Below are positions 59,601-64,000 of a stretch of 64,000 nucleotides of DNA, in pieces. The stretch is from Cryptomeria japonica. Taxonomy: Eukaryota > Streptophyta > Pinopsida > Cupressales > Cupressaceae. The stretch covers positions 816,768,396-816,832,395 of the forward strand of contig NC_081414.1 of the NCBI RefSeq assembly GCF_030272615.1, in the 5' to 3' direction. The notes below the pieces were generated by a model. It did not search any database, had not been told where the DNA came from, and was given only the letters and a program-made list of their open reading frames with translations. Both the position numbers and the translations under genes were made by a program. Position 1 is the stretch's first letter. Each line of letters begins with the position of its first letter.

Positions 59601-59732
59601 GAGGAACTTCTAAAGTTGGAAAGAGAAAAGGAGAGAATAAAAGGAAAGGCTAAAGATCTAAAATGGAGACTTAGTCCAAAATTGGACTACCTCACCTCCT
59701 TAAGAAAAGAAATATCTGATGATTTAATTTAA
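56673..59732 (+). pseudogene. Element E large ORF (unknown, replaces pol)
   Basis: One frame of 1020 codons from the ATG at 56673 (MASSSVPKFIANPTVVEVIK) to a TAA at 59730. In-frame stops include 57045, 57084, 58743 and 59358, and there is no frameshift. Codons ~1-350 look globular: HGAFF, HKITKEAV, VTGLPSTSNRPDKTKKV (codon ~138), LNSVSSLYIKSAYDMIND, FGNLLVYLMLHITKQVPCIG. Next comes a Lys-rich linker with a doubled LTPKKK (codon ~485), then helical segments and a C-terminal coiled coil (FEEELLKLEREKERIKGKAK). No protease, RT, integrase, transposase or membrane segment is visible. It may be related to the LINE ORF3 and X proteins by motif order; I do not recognise the family. Confidence 0.75.
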
Positions 59733-60109
59733 GGACATAAAACACCAACAAAGAAAATGCAACACCTCACCGGTACAATTTAGAGGATAGAGGTCGCATG
59801 AAAAGATAGCAAATGGTTCATTAAGAGCTTGAATTTGGTACTAGCAGATCTTTTTTAGATTTTAACCAACCGGTTACAAGGCTGAAATAGGAAACCACAC
59901 TCAATTGACACTTTGACAACCTTTGTCATTGATGCCAAAGGGGGAGTAGTGGAATGAGAAAAATAACCAGCAAATGACTCATCAGCTCAGGGGGAGCACA
60001 TATTCTCTTGGTACACAATTTTTGGCAAGACAATTCTAGCAGATTCTTTTTGGATGACAATTTTTGGATTTTTCTCATGAGTGTTGCCATCAATGCCAAA
60101 GGGGGAGAT
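59733..60109 (+). other. Element E 3' region with repeated polypurine tracts
   Basis: ATGCCAAAGGGGGAG occurs near 59932 and again directly before the 3' LTR (60094-60108). A shorter CAGGGGGAGCAC is near 59989. Multiple tracts are a SIRE-like feature, also seen in Copia1. Confidence 0.8.
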
Positions 60110-60911
60110 TGTTGACAAATGCACACTCCAATGAGATATTGTAGGTGATTGAATGTTTTGTCATTGATGGCAACCTTACAATCCTATGCCACTGGCAAGA
60201 TAATTTACTGGCACCAGCAAGGTCAGACTCTACACTGGCACACAGACCATCGACAGTGAAAGGAAGTATACCGGCACAGAAGCCGACAGGAATTTTGTTT
60301 ATAATATATTTTGTAAATTATTGTAAAATCATTGTAAGCCAACTTGGCAAGTTGTAAAATGACTCATATATATAAGAGATCATTGTAGAACATTTTACAG
60401 ATGGATAAAAAAGGAAGAAGATAGGCAAAATAAGGTAGACCTATTATGCGAATTCTAGGTTAAGGGTTTATGTATGAAGCAGAGCTATAAAACGGTACTG
60501 GATCTGGCATAGTAGATGCCAGTTTGAAGTAGTAAAAGACATTGGATTTATATAATCCATTTTTGTAAGTCAGTGAGACTTCCCATTTTGTAATTGAGCA
60601 GTGAGCTCTAGGCGGTTGGCCTTCATGCATGTGCAGGCCCCTCTTGTAGTAGTAATATTCTCTTATTGGCCAGTAAGTGAATATTGTGGGTCACAAGTCC
60701 CACCGAGGTTTTTCCCACACTGGGTTTCCTCATTAAACTACTGTGTTATGGTGTGTTTTTCATGTGGTTGTTGTTATCTCTATTTATTGCATTATTTCTT
60801 ATTTACCGATATACAATATTGATATGATTTACATGTTTTAAGTTAAGAAAATCTTATAACCGGTTAGATACTGATTCACCCCCCCTCTCAGTATCTTTGG
60901 GAATCCTAACA
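60110..60911 (+). repeat. Element E 3' LTR
   Basis: This is the 802-bp partner of 54383-55183, followed by the TTGGG duplication. Confidence 0.93.
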
Positions 60912-61930
60912 TTGGGTCCCTGCCAGGAGAATGGGGCTCGTGAAAGGTCACTAGTGATGCCGATTATAGATATGTTAGAAAGAGAGGCTCCATTTATGAG
61001 AGAATTGATGAGAACCAACCCTCCAAATTTCCATGGTACCAGAATTGATTTAGAGGCTGAAAATTGGTTGATTGAGTTGGAACGATGCTTTGCTATGCAC
61101 CCATTCAACACTAATACAAAGGCTAGATATGCAATCTTGCATTTGAGGAACTTTCCATCGACTTGGTGGCAGTTGGAAGAACAGAAGATTCATCTAGACA
61201 TTAGTATTATCTCTTGGGAATTATTTGTGGAACATTTTCAGACACAGTTTCTTTTAGATCTTTGGATGTAGTGCAGAGCAGATGAATTCCATGATTTGCA
61301 TCAGATGTCTATGTCAGTAGAACAATATGAGCATCATTTTTACAAGCTCAAGAGATACGCTAGGATAGGAGATGATGATTCTATGCCAGTGCAACATTTT
61401 ATCAGGGGTCTCAATGATCGGATCAATGGTGATGTGCGGGTTTTCGAACCAATAACCATGAAAGTTGTAGTTGAGAAAGCTCGTTTAGTAGAGAAGAAAC
61501 TGACAAGGGATCTTGGGGGCCACACTAGAGTACATAATGGCAGTATACCCACTAGTGGTCAGGGTTCTAAAGGGGAAACATCCCATGGACAACAACAACA
61601 TCAGTCGAAATGCAAGAACTTTGATCATCGGCAGAGTGAGGGTTCTCAGTAGAAGAGATAGGAATTGGGAGAGGAACAAGCATGATCGTAACAACAAGCC
61701 TTCTCACAACACTCAATCAGTATTTAGTTGGGGTGGTCATTAGCACTCGAGTGCGCCCTCTAGTGGCAGTGGTTATGGTCACAGTACAAGATGTTTTGCA
61801 TGTTGCCAACAAGGTCACATTGCTAGGTATTGCTCTCAAAAGGGTACTTAGGGATCCAATCGTGGGCCAACTATTTCAGAGCCTACCATTAGAGATGCAG
61901 GCAGGAGCTACAAGATTCATTCAATGATTA
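60912..61930 (+). pseudogene. Element C gag, main part
   Basis: A gypsy Gag core is clear: MRTNPPNFHGTRIDLEAENW, LIELERCFAMHPFNTNTKAR, AILHLRNFPSTWWQLEEQ, then after a TAG near 61270 MSVEQYEHHFYKLKRYARIG and FIRGLNDRINGDVRVFEP. After frame breaks a zinc knuckle CFACCQQGHIARYC appears at about 61793-61835. No pol follows: within 300 bases the polypurine tract and LTR are reached, so everything from protease to integrase has been deleted. Confidence 0.82.
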
Positions 61931-62148
61931 ATAACCACCTAGAGGAGCATCATGATTCAGTGATAGAGTCCTCAGGTCATGGTTAGGCAACAAGTCATTG
62001 AGGACGTGGACATTCGGCTTTGAGTTCTCAGAGATAGAGGTTTTTGGAGTGGATTTGGATGTTGTAGGATCTTTTTAGTAGAGTCTTTCATTGCGTGACT
62101 TCTTTCCTCAATAGGCTTCCAGGAGTAAGCTTGATTCTAGGGGGAGGA
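61931..62148 (+). other. Element C internal remnant and polypurine tract
   Basis: This is the junction left by the loss of pol. The tract CTAGGGGGAGGA (62137-62148) directly precedes the LTR. Confidence 0.7.
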
Positions 62149-63764
62149 TGTAGTTCCCCTCCCTCTTTTGTCTTGTCAGACTTTGTGATTTGTGCTCTGT
62201 GTGGTTCGACCCTAATTTTGGTTTTGGAGTGTGAGGCTTGTTTATGTTTCTTGGATTTCTATATGACCATGATGTTACATGTTAGGTTTTCAATTAAAAT
62301 AGTGATGTTATGTGATGTATCTTCAATTGGTATGTGTGTTAGATGATTATAGATGTATATCTGCCTTGATCTTGTGTTTCTTATTATCTCTGATGTGTTT
62401 ATGTGGTTGTGATAATTATTTGAATGGCATTGTCTTCGATGGAAACACATGATGTAGTTTATGATGTGATTATTAGATGTATTCATACATGATATTTCAT
62501 TAGTTTATTTATGAGTTTCTTTATATTTATTGATGTATACTGACTTGATGTACACTGCTCCCATGTTTAATGTGCTTGGGTGAGGGGGAAAAGCATAGCA
62601 CTACTCTCTACGGGCAAGCTACGTCACTTCCATTTCCTACTCATGGTATGATATTTTGTGGTTCACATATATATATATATATATATGTATGCTCGACTGT
62701 TTGTTTATGCAGTTGCAGGTACCAAGCATTGAATCCACCTGAATTTTTAGGTCTTAGCATGCTCTCCAACCCAATGGTAAAGTGGACAAGCAAATATCAG
62801 TCAGACCCCATTAGGCACCCTAGTTTCTTGTTTGTCACGTCTTGTTAGTCGTCACCCTCTGTTAATTTACCATGTTTTGAGTTGTCGTAAATTGTTGCTC
62901 TTGCTTATAGTCAATAATTTTATGAAATGATTAATATTTTACCCCTCTCTTAGTTTTTGGGATGCGGTTGATTAATTAATTAATAAGTTGGAATTGGTGG
63001 TACTTTAAAATTTAAATTATTTAATTAATTCGAAAGGAGTAATTGTGTTTTTAAAGATTAATTAATTATAGTTTATTCATTTGGCTTGTTCAATTGAGTA
63101 ACTTGAGGGCTTAGATTATTTTATAAATTGGAAGGATTAACTGAATAAAAAATTATAAATATTCAATTTAGTATTTTCATTACTTTTGTATTAAATTATT
63201 AAAAAATACAATTATTTCTTATTTATTTTAAAAAATCAATTTTAAATAAAAGAATTAATATTTAATTAGAATATTTTGCATGAGTGGGAGTTACAAATTA
63301 ATAGATAAAATAATTAGACTTTCTTGCTTTTTGGAGGAGGAAGCTCTTCGTGAAAAAACTTCCTGCAAATTGTTCTTGGGGGTTTTTCTCTAAATTTTGT
63401 GTGGAAGATTGTTGAAGCTCCTATGGATATTGGCATCGTGTGGTGAATATCTGAAAATTTCCATCTTTGTCCTTTGTATTGATCTTCTAGTAGTGAATAA
63501 GGTAGGCTTCTGGGCTTTTTTATTTTGTGCATGTTTTAATTCCATGATATTCTATTAAAAATTAGTTCACTATCCTCTTTTTATCAAATCAAGAACATAT
63601 GGATATGTCTGATCATGGGAAAATTTGGGTTTTATAGTTCTTGTTATTTTATTCCAGATCAAAAATTGGTATCTGGGAAAAGGGTTTTAATAATGTAAAT
63701 CTTGATTTCGAATTTATTCTTGCATTCTATGATTCTATACCTGTGGAGTTTGAAATCATGTATT

Positions 63765-63803
<39 letters not shown>

Positions 63804-64000
63804 ATATTTTGCTTACTAAGAAATTGAGTGTTTCCTATTTGTGTTGTTGTATTCCTTATGATTTCCATTTAAAATTCAGGGGTGGATACATTCCTTATTA
63901 GGGAAAACTGTCATTCTTAAGTCTGAGATTTGACTCAGTAATGTTCTTCCTACTTGTGTTGTGGTTCCGTTATCCATATTAGATTGGTTCAAATCTTAAT
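62149..64000 (+). repeat. Element C 3' LTR, runs off the window
   Basis: It begins TGTAGTTCCCCTCCC and shows the unbroken state at the site where X sits in the 5' copy (around 62815). More than 1.85 kb is present without reaching an end. AT microsatellites are at 62665-62686 and 63767-63800. Nothing coding is recognised. Confidence 0.8.

Larger units (their letters stand above)
54383..60911 (+). mobile_element. Element E: LTR retrotransposon with pol replaced by an unknown ORF
   Basis: LTRs of 801 and 802 bp (54383-55183, 60110-60911) start TGTT and end CCTAACA. The 5-bp flanks are identical (TTGGG at 54378-54382 and 60912-60916), so the boundaries are certain. A standard primer site, a copia/SIRE-like C-terminal gag with coiled coil and four zinc knuckles, a 1020-codon ORF of unknown kind and a polypurine tract lie between. 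There is no protease, integrase, RT or RNase H. It is therefore a non-autonomous element. In the first ~185 LTR bases I count about 14 differences, mostly transitions. Confidence 0.93.
29405..64000 (+). mobile_element. Gypsy-like element C with long LTRs, interrupted three times
   Basis: The left LTR starts at 29405 (TGTAGTACCCCTCCC), the right LTR at 62149 (TGTAGTTCCCCTCCC) after a polypurine tract. A primer site lies at 54065 and gag pieces at 54199-54382 and 60912-61930. Integrase and RT are absent: the net internal region is only about 1.55 kb, so this is a deletion derivative. Insertions are X (30070-44427) and the LINE (46454-53520) in the left LTR and E (54383-60911) in gag. The right end is outside the window. 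Confidence 0.75.

Noticed and set aside
56673-59732. Envelope-like gene in element E
   Set aside because: No signal peptide, transmembrane segment or cleavage site is visible, and it precedes nothing pol-like; position alone is not enough.
45111-63800. AT microsatellites as origins or matrix-attachment sites
   Set aside because: Simple repeats of this kind are common in plant LTRs; nothing else supports a special role.
29405-64000. Integrated pararetrovirus sequence
   Set aside because: All RT-bearing parts have LTR or LINE context; no movement protein or virus-type coat region was seen.

Overview
The window is a block of nested, decayed plant retrotransposons; I found no host gene, rRNA, tRNA or CRISPR array. 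Primer sites of the initiator-Met type (TGGTATCAGAGCC-like), Ty1/copia and Ty3/gypsy polyproteins, an L1-type LINE and very deep nesting point to a seed plant with a large genome. A conifer or other gymnosperm is my best guess, but that is inference from style only.

Left half (1-29404). The outermost layer is a pol-less, gag-only LTR family, here called B, on the + strand (fragments B3 and B2, which share one LTR at 24370-25582). Ty3/gypsy element A (1-22209, 5' end outside the window) lies in B3. Copia1 (4774-20417) sits inside A and splits its chromodomain. A third B copy, B1 (7271-15129, - strand), sits inside the gag of Copia1 and still has one uninterrupted 1143-codon ORF. A related solo LTR, D (22555-24194), also interrupts B3.

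Right half (29405-64000). A long LTR of gypsy-like element C opens at 29405 and is broken by three independent insertions. Element X (30070-44427) holds a former ~1200-codon ORF on the - strand, itself hit by a solo LTR (31192-32609) and by Copia2 (32886-39660). A 5'-truncated LINE (46454-53520) follows, with an 18-bp target duplication. Element C's short internal region is split by LTR element E (54383-60911), which has an exact 5-bp target duplication. The second C LTR starts at 62149 and runs off the end.

Most unusual content: (1) E, X and the LINE are different vehicles, yet each carries a long non-pol ORF of similar layout: a globular N-terminal part with a [VM][TF]G[LMI]P motif, then a charged or coiled-coil tail. 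In E this ORF takes the place of the whole pol gene; in the LINE it is an extra third ORF after RNase H. (2) The B family lacks pol and carries a recurring stem-loop in LTR and leader. (3) The leader of X is an array of about 18 degenerate hairpin units. (4) LTR D contains a perfect 39-bp inverted repeat. Apart from the B1 ORF, nearly all reading frames are broken, often by in-frame stops without frameshifts.
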